NCBI GenBank assembly: GCA_025331125.1
Contig: JAOALB010000158.1
Location: 29,349-93,348, forward strand
Origin: Mycogone perniciosa
Taxonomy: Eukaryota > Ascomycota > Sordariomycetes > Hypocreales > Hypocreaceae
Direction: 5' to 3'
Length of the DNA stretch: 64,000 bases
Part shown: positions 48,859 to 58,495 of the stretch, piece by piece
Layout: each line of letters begins with the position of its first letter
Position numbering within the stretch: position 1 is the first letter of the stretch
Position numbers and translations under genes: made by a program
Notes under the pieces: model-generated
Seen by the model: only the letters and a program-made list of their open reading frames with translations
Told to the model about the DNA's origin: nothing
Database searches by the model: none

Positions 48859-51319
48859 ATGGCGCACCGAAGGCGCCGGTTCGACAACCCATACAATTCA
48901 GATGCATCATATTCACCTGATAAGGAAGACGAGGACGACGTCTTCAGTCAGAGCCAGGCCAATATCTCGGGCCCGGAAACAGAGGCAACGGATATTAAGC
49001 ACCTATGCTTCAACGGCAGAGACAGTGACGTCGACGTCGATGTCGAAGGTCACGGCCAGCTCTTCGCCGGCAATATCCATCCACCCGCGTATTACCGGCA
49101 GGCCATTAACAAATTTAACGAGAATTCCTACGACACACAAAACTACAGTGACGGCAGCCTGCTGCTCCTAAATGCATATAAAGAGCAATAGCGCCAGTAC
49201 GCAGCTTGCCATATAGTTTCCCTTTTCTTTGCTAGTCACTAATACGTGTATCTCTCTGAGCTCCAGGTACTGCAATATTCTGAGGCGCGACCCTTAAGAA
49301 TGCTTCGAGTCTATCTTTAAGTCCCGCTCTCTAACGCTACTATACAACTTCTTTAACTAGTTACTAAACCAGAAGGTTAGCAAAGATAGCAGGAAGAAGC
49401 GAGGGACTAAAAAGAGCAGCTCCTTAAGTACATATTGGAAAGTCTTCAGGCTTGTCTTCGAGAGGGCTACAAGAGAAAAACTCGACCCAAAGATGACTCG
49501 GCGTATGCATAAGGTATAACCAGTCCCAACTATCACTGGGGCGCAAGGCTAACCTTGCAGGTGCTCCGAGACCTGGCCAAGAAACACAAGTTAAGCGACC
49601 AGAAGCAAGCGAATCGTTACATAACTATCGAAGACCTGAAGGAGCAAATCGAGACGACGATTAGCATAACAGAGAAGTCGTTCAAACTTGGGGAACTCCG
49701 AATCCTCGCAGTTCTCTTTCTGCTGCTGCTTGCTCCAGCAGGAGCTCGTCCCACATCCATCCTACGCATCCGATTTGGAGACATCCAACTTTCGTTGGCA
49801 AGAGATCCAGAAGGCGGGCCTTATAAAATCTTGATTCGGTTCACCCTAGCCTTTACAAAAACATATCTCGGAGTCAAAGACGCGTATAGACACTTAAGGC
49901 ACCTATAGTTAACTCAACGGCGCTGATGTTATATTAGGAAAACTTTTACACTCCCTGAGACTCTGGTTAACCCGTCTCTGCTATTTAACCCATATATCAT
50001 CTTATTGGGTGTTTTGTTTCGCTACTGTGCATTCCAAGCGCCAAGTCTTATCTCGCCCGAACACCTGGCCAACCTTAATATCCACCCAGGGGAGTCGGAG
50101 CTGCTGTTGCCACTTAGGGATGATTTGAACCGCACATACATATTCCGTCGGGCTGTTCAGCCACTTACCGGGTATAAGCTATCCCAGGACCAGCCTATTT
50201 CCTACCAGATAATTGCGCAGTGGATTAAAAGGATTGGCGAAATTTTGGGATTGGAGTACCCTACTATTCCCTACAACCTGCGCTATAACGCAGCCAACGA
50301 GTTCGATCGAAGTGGTTTATCTGGTCTGTCCTTTTTATTCAGTCTTTTTACTTACTCTGAATCTAGCCGATATTAGCAAGTCGCTGAGAAATCTTGCGCT
50401 AGATCACGCTAACTCGAATCCCTTCCAGAGGCACTATCTAGGACGCGAGGTTTGCGCAGATACATGGGCCATCATCCAACGACAAAAGCCGCAGCAGGCA
50501 CTAATTAGGCAGGCTTGCAGCGTCAGTTATTCGAAAAGCAAACGGCGGCTTATAGGCCTTACAGCCGAGCAAGCAGCATCTATTAATACTGATCCTCTGA
50601 TCAAGCGATTAGAGCGAGACCTTCGGGGCTTTCCTTAAGGGTCGGAGAAATACATTAACGCTCGCCGCGAACTGAGAAATCAGAAACAGAGGCCAAAGAG
50701 GGTCCTGATGCAGGAGATCCGAGAGAAATAGATCCCCAAGCAGGCAGTTAAAGACATTGAGCAACAATTGCAAGGGATGAAATTCACTAAGCAGGCAGCT
50801 GCAAATATAACCTGCAGTCCTTAATGGCTAGCTTAAATACAGCTCGTTAAAGCACTCACAGCCCCACTTAGCGATACACTAAAAGACCAGTATTAGCAGA
50901 GAGACAACGCTATTAACTCCATTACTGCATACTGCCTGATAAAGGAAGGGAAGGCCACCTATCACCTAAAATCTCTATCAACTAAGTCAAGCAAACATCC
51001 CCCTATCGACAAGCCTCCACTTAACAGCCCTCTACATCCAGCACTAATCTCTATTTTCATTAAGACAGAGAAGGAAAGACTAAGAATATGCTTTATATAT
51101 ATTGGCAAAGCACTTACCTTGGCACCTAATGACGAAGCTGCTGGGGATCTTATCCGCGAGTTTTATACTCTGGGGGACTTGTCCAAGCACTTCCGACGTA
51201 AACACTTATCCAATTTACGGGATGGCGATGAGATCAATTGCCAGGTTTGTGACTTGCGCCTTGACAACAAAGGACACTTTCAAAACCATGCCCTCCGAGT
51301 GCACGGAACCGTGACTTAA
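48859..51319 (+). pseudogene. Broken DUF3435 tyrosine recombinase with C-terminal C2H2 fingers
   Basis: A decayed gene of the DUF3435 family, the family of tyrosine recombinases to which the 'captain' enzymes of Starship elements belong. Pieces in several frames are separated by many stops. An N-terminal piece (48859-49191) precedes VLRDLAKKHKLSDQ (49561 on). The first catalytic Arg lies in PAGARPTSILRIRFGDI, the second in LRYNAANEFDRSG (50277 on), and the His and nucleophilic Tyr in LALDHANSNPFQRHYLGREV (50396 on). A zinc-finger tail CQVCDLRLDNKGHFQNH...H ends at 51319. The upstream finger has CFIYI where a second Cys is expected (TGT to TAT). Many stops are TAG or TAA at positions where Trp or Gln would fit. 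This is consistent with C-to-T/G-to-A decay. Confidence 0.75.
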
Positions 51320-52436
51320 GCTACACAATCTTACCACACAGAAATATATATACCTTCAAATCTATGTGGATCTTCCTCAGCAGATGATTGTTCGCTCTCC
51401 CAAAAGTCAATCTATCCCAATTTCTATTTTATTAGTTTAGACAGAGCCTTATTTCTTTAGAGCCTTGCTGCAGTTTCTCATTATTTGATTTGGCTGCATG
51501 TACGGAGCATAGATGAATAGAATCTAGAGTTAGAGCTGGTACTACCTTCGGCCAAGTAACCAGCTATGTCTCTCGTAGAGACTCTGTCCATTAATTTAGA
51601 TGTCGTATTCCTTGAACGTCGGAATTTTTTCCTCTTGTCGGAGATAGCAGCGTTGTGCTGATCAGTGCAATGTAATTCTCAATGATACGATAAGCTTCCG
51701 CTGTGCGAGGTCGATGTGCCAAAGATAATTCACAGGCTACGCCTCGACCTGATGCACAAGTCTTCTTAGGGAGGGGAATCCTGCGGGTTCATCGGAATAA
51801 GTTGCTCCGTTTCCGCTGGCAGAAAGCGCTTGGGCCACTTGACAGTATGCACAGTTGCTGTTACATTGTATTCTGCCGGCAGTAAACACTCCATCATGCG
51901 AATCTAGCTTTTTATTTCTGTCATGGCATTCTGCCGACAGCTCTTTCTTTCTCGGTGAATTAGAACACCTCTGGTTGCTTTAGTGCTGTTAGGACTCTCC
52001 CCAACTGGAGAGAGCTATTGATGAACTTGAAGGGAGTTTTTTATGAAGTAGTAATAAAGAGTGAGACCATGAATCATGAAGGGGTTGCACACATTGCTGA
52101 TGCCACACGCACTGCACGTAAACCATTTTTCTGCCAGCAAAACTACAAACAACGCGATGTCCTCCCCGGACATACCGCCTTTTTCTACCGGCAGAAATTC
52201 GACCGGCTTGATTTGCCTGTCAGGGGCATCTACCTGCAATGGGTTAGTTCACGATAAGCCTGCTATTCCTGAAAGACAAGTGAAATAATTAGGTTCATTA
52301 AAGATCTGAAACTTCAAATAGGAACTGTCAGCAATGTACAAGTTATTCTGTCTCCGCTCACTTGCCCTTGAACTTAATTGCAACACGTATTCCGAAATCG
52401 GGTGATGAGCAAGACTTTACAATGTGCTAAGATTTC
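51320..52436. other. Non-coding stretch with clustered near-palindromes
   Basis: No gene is supported. The notable content is the cluster of TTCTGCCGGCAGAA-like sites between 51808 and 52201, annotated separately. Confidence 0.4.
51808..52201. repeat. Five copies of a near-palindrome, consensus TTTCTGCCGGCAGAAA
   Basis: Copies read: TTTCCGCTGGCAGAAA at about 51809, ATTCTGCCGGCAGTAA at about 51870, ATTCTGCCGACAG at about 51928, TTTTCTGCCAGCAAAA at about 52127 and TTTTCTACCGGCAGAAAT at about 52182. They are scattered over 394 bp in unequal spacing. A sixth weaker one, TTTCTGCCAGCAG near 52949, lies in LINE coding sequence and may be chance. The pattern looks like binding sites for a dimeric protein, for example a transposase or recombinase. 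Confidence 0.6.
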
Positions 52437-52469
52437 TTGACACCTTGTCAGCACCTGCCACACAACAAC

Positions 52470-52553
52470 ATTCATGAACTGAACCGCGCGGTCCGTTGGG
52501 AGCAGGAAAACGCGATCTCCTTCGCCCCAGACAAAGCTGAGCTTCTTTTTTTT
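52470..52553 (+). mobile_element. Fragment of a non-LTR reverse transcriptase
   Basis: On the plus strand the frame reads HELNRAVRWEQENAISFAPDKAELL, which resembles the palm-to-thumb segment of Tad-like LINE reverse transcriptases (pattern A..WA..N...FAPDK.EL.HF). The similarity stops where a T-run begins at about 52545. That T-run is the A-rich tail of another LINE lying in the opposite orientation. This suggests that the second element inserted into this older fragment. Confidence 0.45.
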
Positions 52554-53560
52554 ATATTTTTATATATTTTTATTACTATTTACGACCACTCTGTATCTAG
52601 GTACAACAGCCTCGTTTAGGCAACAGGTCGGTAGGCGCCAGGGGTCTAGGCCCTGTTCGCTACGTTTCGCTGGACAAAGGAAAGTTTTGGTGTGTTCTCA
52701 ATTTATGTCTTGTAGAGGGGGGCTGTATAGGTTCACCTCTTCCACCAGTTTCTGGAAAGCCTCGCTTCCCTTAAATCCTAGTAGGTATATAACTGGCCTC
52801 TCGCCTCTCGGTATTTCGGGGAGGAAGCTCCTCGTTATACGGTATTCGGCAAAGTATCCCGGCTCTTTAGTGGAGCTGCATCTGCAATGGGATTGCGTAT
52901 CGTGGCCAAAACGGTCGTAGTAGCTTTGGAAGTCTCCGTGGCCAGACCTTTCTGCCAGCAGCCTGTGTAAAATAGGTCGGGGGAGTTTCAGTTCCGGGGG
53001 ATTTATAGGTGCTCCTAAGCCCCACAGTCGGTAGCTTTCCGGGGAGTTCGCCTCCCAGTACTTCTCCTGGAGGGTTATTCTTTCCGCTTTTGCCCAGCGT
53101 TTAATATGCGCTAGAGTGCTCTAACTCTGAGAGTGGAGGTTGCGGGCTGTCCCTTCCTTCGCTAGTTTATCCGCCGTTTCGTTGCCTCGTATATCTTTGT
53201 GGCCTGGCACCCAGGAAACAAACACCTTGCAGGGGTGTATCTCTTCTGCTGTGCGTTGGAACCGCATAAACTCTTCTTGTGACGAGGTTGGGGCTTCGCC
53301 CAGCAGGCCTCTGACCACTGACGTGTTGTCAAGAAAGACGAACTCCGGTTATAAAGGGGTGTTCGCGCCCATGAACCAGAGCCAGGATATTTCTTGGCGA
53401 AGTGGTGCTAGGTAATTTGCTGCAGAACTTCCTCGCTATCGCAAGAGTAAACTTCAGCCAACCAGATGGCCGACCGCACACCCTCCCCGATGCACCCGAG
53501 GCCGGATAAAGCGCCGGCCATGTCCCTATTTGAGAAGCCTGACAAATCCCCATATCTTCA
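52545..53560 (-). mobile_element. 5'-truncated LINE: RNase H domain and 3' end (copy A)
   Basis: Reading on the minus strand, an RNase H domain of a Tad-like non-LTR retrotransposon is present: FSNRDMAGALSGLGCIGEGV, then WLAEVYSCDSEEVL, FLDNTSVVRGLLGEAPTSSQ, VSWVPGHKDIRGNETADKLA, and the Cys/His-like tail THDTQ-type segment FGHDTQSHCRCSSTKEPGYF. The open frame ends LVEEVNLYSPPLQDIN with the stop at 52698-52700. At least one frameshift and two in-frame stops break it. The 3' untranslated part contains GTAGGAGCC... (annotated as shared repeat) and ends in an A-rich tail, seen as a T-run at 52545-52575 on the plus strand. Confidence 0.7.
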
Positions 53561-53829
53561 AAATCTCAAACAGGTCCGAAAGCAGAGGGGGCAGGCGAGA
53601 TCCCCCGACGAGGATGAGTCAGATGAAGAACTTGGCCAAGGTTTGACACCAGCTTGATCGGTGGATGTGATGGCGTAGAGATTCGAGATACTCGTGTTTA
53701 CTCGACGCATCATGCTTCATCATGCTGTAATAAGGATGACTTCAATCCATGCCTTCTTTCTAGCCTTTCGAACGTATTCCCCTTCCGATACATATTGCCC
53801 TTGCTCGACGATTGCGAGTCGACCACCGA

Positions 53830-54060
53830 ATTATTCTGTCGCCTTATCGCCGAGAAATACTACTGTCAAGGAGGGTAAAATCACAGGCCTGGTCGATTGG
53901 GGAGATATAGAGCGGTTTCCAGAATACTGGGAATACTTCAAATTCTTTCAGCGCTCAGGTCTCGGTGAAGGGGATTGGTGAAGCCATGCGGACGAACATC
54001 TTTCCTCAAAACTACCCTGACGAACTGGTAGTCATATCGTATAGCAGGACAGTTTAGTGA
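53830..54060 (+). pseudogene. Remnant of an aminoglycoside-phosphotransferase-family kinase
   Basis: The frame ending at 53981 reads ALSPRNTTVKEGKITGLVDW then GDIERFPEYWEYFKFF. This matches the metal-binding/catalytic C-lobe of fungal APH-like kinases (pattern L.PRNI.VKDGKI.G.VDWG....PEYWEY.K). The upstream His-Gly-Asp motif is missing and stops flank the piece, so only about 50 codons survive. No function remains. Confidence 0.55.
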
Positions 54061-54198
54061 AAACTTGGAGCTGGTTTAACCAATGATTTGTTGTAGCTGC
54101 TGCCGTTGACCCTGATCTCCAGACAAGGATTGGGGAACTGATGTTCATTATCTCCTAGGCTGATGTAGCCTTTTTAACCTCTATACATGTTTCGACCT

Positions 54199-56652
54199 TC
54201 ACCGTAATTCTGACTGCAGCTCTGTTTCGACATACGGCGTTGGAGGGGGCCTCGCAAGTACGTTATATTGGTTCCGAGCGGGGCGAAACAGGATAAGGTA
54301 GAGCGGGAGAAGAGTCATTGCGCTGTACAAAGCAGTTATTACTCCGAACGAGGATCTGACCCCATGGCCCTGGAACACGGCTAACGTGATAAATGGGAAT
54401 ATGATACCACCCACGCCAGTCGCACAGGTCAACAGCCAGATCGCAGTGTTAGTCCACCGACCCTGGCCACGTATGCCGAAGACGGAAAGAAAAGGACCCA
54501 CGGGTGATGAGAAGAGGCGGAATATAAGGAATATAGTCATTGTATGATTGGCCGACGAGAAGTCAAGGCTTCTAATCAATGCGGAAAATGTAATGGAGCC
54601 CGCACACGCTACGAGCAGAATAACGTGTGAGGGCACAATAAGACTGAGAAGAGCAAAAGCACACGAACCTAATGCGTTTATTGAAGTGCCCATGAGAAGA
54701 TAGCTAGTTGTCGATAAAGCTTGGGGTGAGGAGGCGCTGCGAGCGGCGCTGGTGGCCAGGGAATAGAAGAAGGCAGTATAGCTTGACCATGCGCCATTTG
54801 AAAACATTGCAGACAGTATTGCCCCGGCTAGAGTAATGCGCTCGACTGAGAATCCAGCAAAAGATGCTTGGGGTATGTTTAGACGCTCAATTTGGGCTTG
54901 CAGGTCTAAATCAGTGACTTTTGGGAGCGATATGTAGTAGCAATAGAATGCTAGGATAACGGTGGAAAGGGCACTAGCGAGATATGTCCATTGCACGGAT
55001 CCTAAGCTTTGAGTGTGGATGATATTCGGAAATAGGACTTTCTCAGTAAGCAGGCCTCCTAGGACTGTTCCAGCTCCCAGTATTCCCTGTCCTAGACAGA
55101 CACGAAACTCGGCGTGGTGAGGCGGCCCGCAGAGTGTTAGAAAGCCAAGTGTTGCCATGAACATTGGTGCTAGGCCTAAACCGACAACAAAGTTGGAGAC
55201 AATGAAGCCGGAATAAGACTTTAACTGCCCAGAAGGCCAGAACATGAGCGTTCCAATGCAGAGTATACCTATACCTGTAAGAAAGGTTGTTTTAAATCCG
55301 GCGGTTCGCAGGATCCCTAGCCCAAGGAACGACCCGACAATACGGCCTCCATAACTAGTACATGTTAAGCTTATGTTTTTGGTGAGAGTTGGATGGGCCG
55401 AGACTTTGATTTTGCTGTTGAGGCTGGTAAGTAGGGAGAGGATGAATCCCCAGAAAGTGTAGATAATGATGACCTTAATGCAGTATTTGATTGATTCCGA
55501 ATCCGTCAAAGTAAGCATACAGTCGGGACCAGTTGTTGTATTGAATGTCAAACTAGCAGAATTCATAGAATTCTCATTCAGAGTCTGGATTTGTTGCCTC
55601 TGTGTGATCCCACCGAGTAACCCCCGTTGACGTTGTTCTTCAGAATTGCCTGAATCCAAAGTAGCTGGTGACGGTTCTAAATGCGTACGGCTGCTAACAA
55701 TACTGTTCAGGAACATCCGCTTGATTAACGGCCGCAAGACAGGAATACAGGCACAGATAATGCCTACATTGACCTCTACCGCGGACCACAGCAGCGCTAG
55801 GCTTGCATTGTAGGTGAACGCCAGATATATAGACTCGTGGGTGGCCAGATTTTCGGAGTTTCCACTTACTGCTGCCAACATTTCGACGCTTGCGCTTGCG
55901 GCTGCCAGCTGGAGATAGTAGATACGCACAATATCAATAGCGGTGGCAAAGGTTCCCAGCAGGAATGTCATGACTAGAACACATTTCTGCCGCTTCGGCA
56001 ACTTCATGGCCGTCAGCATCGGGATGGGGAGGATAAGGATGGCTAGGTCCGTGGCGACGTTGACGGGTGCTGAAGAGAGGTAGATGGTCTCGATCGAGAT
56101 GCAATTTGGATTCAGAGTGTCAGGGGTATAGGCCACGTATATAGGGCGGCATCGGAATGCGGTTAAGAATGTTAAGATAACGCCAGCGACATTGACGACT
56201 ATAAGGGTCGTATACGACGCCCAATACATAAAAACACGGGTATTTTTGGAAAGTCTGATATATAAGATGAGGATAGACGTCTTGGTGGCCATTAATGCTG
56301 GGTTATATAGAATAAAAGCCGCGTAGTCGCTTGCTATTAGTGGTGTAGCCCAGGAAGCAGGAATGAGGTTTGGCTGGCGCCCTAAGCCCTTTAATATACT
56401 GAAGTCGATAGTAAAGGACATGCTAAAGGCGAGAATCTTGGTGCTATTAGCCTTCGATCTTAACCAGGAAGCAGCAGGCTCACACACCCATGCTAGTATG
56501 ATGGCCAGGTCGTCCCAGGCTCGACGTTGTAGGATGAATAAGCGGCATACAAGTCTTGCAGCGACAAATATTGTAGCCAATGCAAAAGATAATGTTACGC
56601 CGATGAATACGGCTTCACCGCGCGAAGAGAACCCGTTACTGTCCAGGGCCAT
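54199..56652 (-). CDS. Fusion of a fungal rhodopsin-like 7-TM domain with a FucP-like MFS transporter
   Basis: An uninterrupted frame of 817 codons in a transposon-decayed neighbourhood. Residues 1-330 resemble the fungal rhodopsin-like (SAT4-type) integral membrane domain: seven hydrophobic helices, RRAWDDLAIILAW after helix 1, FRCRPI, NPNCISIE, PIPMLTAMKLPKRQK and ACIPVLRPLIKRMF at its end. A polar linker of about 60 residues follows. Residues about 390-817 form roughly 12 helices of an MFS transporter of the fucose-permease kind: FWGFILSLLTSLNSKI, SYGGRIVGSFLGLGILRTAG, LMFWPSGQL and VVGLGLAPMFMATLGFLTLC. I predict a 63-nt in-frame intron (56423-56485; GTGTGAG, GCTAATA branch, TTTAG). Its removal takes out a hydrophilic patch and leaves ILAWVMSFTIDFSILKGLGR, a better helix, for a 796-residue protein. 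The substrate is unknown. Confidence 0.8.
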   Translation of the reverse strand: MALDSNGFSSRGEAVFIGVTLSFALATIFVAARLVCRLFILQRRAWDDLAIILAWVCEPAASWLRSKANSTKILAFSMSFTIDFSILKGLGRQPNLIPASWATPLIASDYAAFILYNPALMATKTSILILYIRLSKNTRVFMYWASYTTLIVVNVAGVILTFLTAFRCRPIYVAYTPDTLNPNCISIETIYLSSAPVNVATDLAILILPIPMLTAMKLPKRQKCVLVMTFLLGTFATAIDIVRIYYLQLAAASASVEMLAAVSGNSENLATHESIYLAFTYNASLALLWSAVEVNVGIICACIPVLRPLIKRMFLNSIVSSRTHLEPSPATLDSGNSEEQRQRGLLGGITQRQQIQTLNENSMNSASLTFNTTTGPDCMLTLTDSESIKYCIKVIIIYTFWGFILSLLTSLNSKIKVSAHPTLTKNISLTCTSYGGRIVGSFLGLGILRTAGFKTTFLTGIGILCIGTLMFWPSGQLKSYSGFIVSNFVVGLGLAPMFMATLGFLTLCGPPHHAEFRVCLGQGILGAGTVLGGLLTEKVLFPNIIHTQSLGSVQWTYLASALSTVILAFYCYYISLPKVTDLDLQAQIERLNIPQASFAGFSVERITLAGAILSAMFSNGAWSSYTAFFYSLATSAARSASSPQALSTTSYLLMGTSINALGSCAFALLSLIVPSHVILLVACAGSITFSALIRSLDFSSANHTMTIFLIFRLFSSPVGPFLSVFGIRGQGRWTNTAIWLLTCATGVGGIIFPFITLAVFQGHGVRSSFGVITALYSAMTLLPLYLILFRPARNQYNVLARPPPTPYVETELQSELR

Positions 56653-58245
56653 GACTCTGGAATGACACAGCCGGAGAGCAACTAGTTGAAGGAGGGTCTT
56701 TGTTCCTGATGAGAGCTCCTTTCTGCTGGATGTAGGTATCTTATACCTACTCCCGGCGACAATATATGAGATTTGTTTACTCTTGATCGCGTGGATGCCT
56801 TAAAAGGAATGCAGTTCTGTCTGTTAGGGTGGAGCCACCGACCTGTTCTGTGAGTTATCTACGGGTTCTCGGTGAACGCGCCAGGGGACGTCGTGCTGGA
56901 TCGCAATCGATTGAATCCAGGAAATTTTGGTCGTTTTCGATGAAGCAAGCAGAGGGTAAAGGGTCGTAACTCTTGACGATTTGCAAATGATTGTTGAAAC
57001 ATGGTTACGTTGTTGGTCCACGGCTAACCCGGAAAAGTTTCCCACACACCCTTTGCCTAAGGGTGATATAGCTTTATATGGTAGATCCAATTGAATATGG
57101 GGAGTAACATTTGAGAACAAATCTCCTCCACACCGTTTTTGTGGCGCAGTCCTTTCTGTTATAGTCCTAGCATCATGCAATGTGAGAGAGCTATTATGAT
57201 AAGTGAAAGGATTTCTGAGCCTTCATTCTTACCTGGCCTGAAAGCCTCGCTGCTGAACGAACTATTGCTGTCATAGACTTAAAGCGAGTGGTTGTGGAGG
57301 TTGATTACTAACTAGATGAAGAAGGCTTTGTTGATCTACTCATCGCTTCGTTTGCCGCGGTGAGGTCCTGATTCCACATAGGGTCGACATTAACTTGAGC
57401 GTCCCGGTTGATACGCGAATCTAATTGGAATCATGAACGGTCACATCGTGCCATTCCTTCTGGTGCCATAGCGCGCCACGCTGAGACCGCCTCTAGACTC
57501 TTTAGCGTCGTTGGGGTCACCGGAAGACGAGAGCCTCAGTGCTACCTTATCAGTAAACATTTCTTGCTCCACCCAATAGCTCGTTAAAGTCGACTAGATG
57601 AGACGATCGTTGCCTGTGTGAGATTGAATGTGTTACTTAGCAGGAACTACGTTAGCCTCTTGGCAGAGCGTCAGGAGATGATAGGCGAGTCTGCCGAGTC
57701 GACCGAAGCGGAGGTTCAAGATCGGATTTATCTGGGAAGAGTACCTAGGCCATTTGTGGGATTCGGTTGCGACGGCCCGATTGGGATGACCATGCCTATA
57801 TGACTTATCTATCCTCTACAATAGAAATAAACGATACCTTCACTGTAGACAATAAAATTATACTAGCATTATAGAGATGCTACGGATTCGACTACCCGAC
57901 AATGTCTGACGTATTATAAAGGGCTAACGTCTAATCTTCATTACAGTAAAAGCTGATAAGATAATCCAGCGTGCCGATGACGACTGGGCGGAGCAACTTA
58001 AAGCTTAAATAGCCAGGAAGAAAAGCCAATAAATCAGCACAATTATCGCAGCGAGCGTTAAAAAAGCAGAAGCCACGATCCGTTTAGCATCCTCATTCTT
58101 GGCCGCCCTTACCAGCCAGGAGAATGCAGCTCTGCTGCTAGCGTATTGCCTCGTAAGAGGCAATAGACGACAATCAGGTTTTTTCCCCTCTGCGAAGAGG
58201 GTCTTTCATCCTGGTGCCTGAACCTTGAGGCCTTGGGCCTCGAAC
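56653..58245. other. Non-coding accessory stretch
   Basis: No supportable gene. A 118-codon minus-strand frame (57180-56824) and short plus-strand frames show no family features. Around 57950-58200 a plus-strand frame broken by stops, with VKADKIIQRADDDWAEQLKA, looks like transposon debris of unknown class. Confidence 0.35.
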
Positions 58246-58495
58246 CATTTCCTTTGTCAAATTGAAACGTAGTGAACAGCTATAGGGTCAACACCTCCGG
58301 TTATTTTCTGACAGCTTGCTGGTCAGCTAGGCCGGTCTTGAACTGACAGGACCACGTGGAGGTGACCCCATATCTTATCTCTGGATAGGATAAAGACCTT
58401 GGCTGGCTCCTACCGACCTATTGCCCAGATGTGGATTTTGTACTTAGTTACATAGTGGTCGTTAATAGCAAAACAAACAAACAAACAAACAAACA
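58246..58495 (+). mobile_element. LINE 3' end (copy C), interrupted by a small inserted element
   Basis: Two blocks match the 3' ends of copies A and B: CCTTTGTCAAATTGAAACG at about 58250-58270, and GGCTCCTACCGACCTATTGC at about 58405 onward through the A-rich end. It finishes in a tandem (aaac) run at about 58470-58495, where copy B ends in A-rich sequence. Between the blocks lies about 115 bp of extra sequence, including an 85-bp piece with inverted ends. Confidence 0.6.
58285..58369. mobile_element. 85-bp MITE-like insertion inside LINE copy C
   Basis: The left end GGGTCAACACCTCC and the right end GGAGGTGACCCC are inverted copies apart from a two-base insertion. ATA flanks both sides, which could be a target duplication. 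The piece falls exactly where copy C departs from the other two LINE ends. No coding capacity. Confidence 0.4.

Noticed and set aside
53466..53657. 63-codon plus-strand frame beginning MADRTPSPMHPRPD
   Set aside because: It is antisense to the RNase H domain of LINE copy A.
56824..57180. 118-codon minus-strand frame upstream of the fusion gene
   Set aside because: No domain, odd composition and no neighbouring exons; not enough to call a gene.
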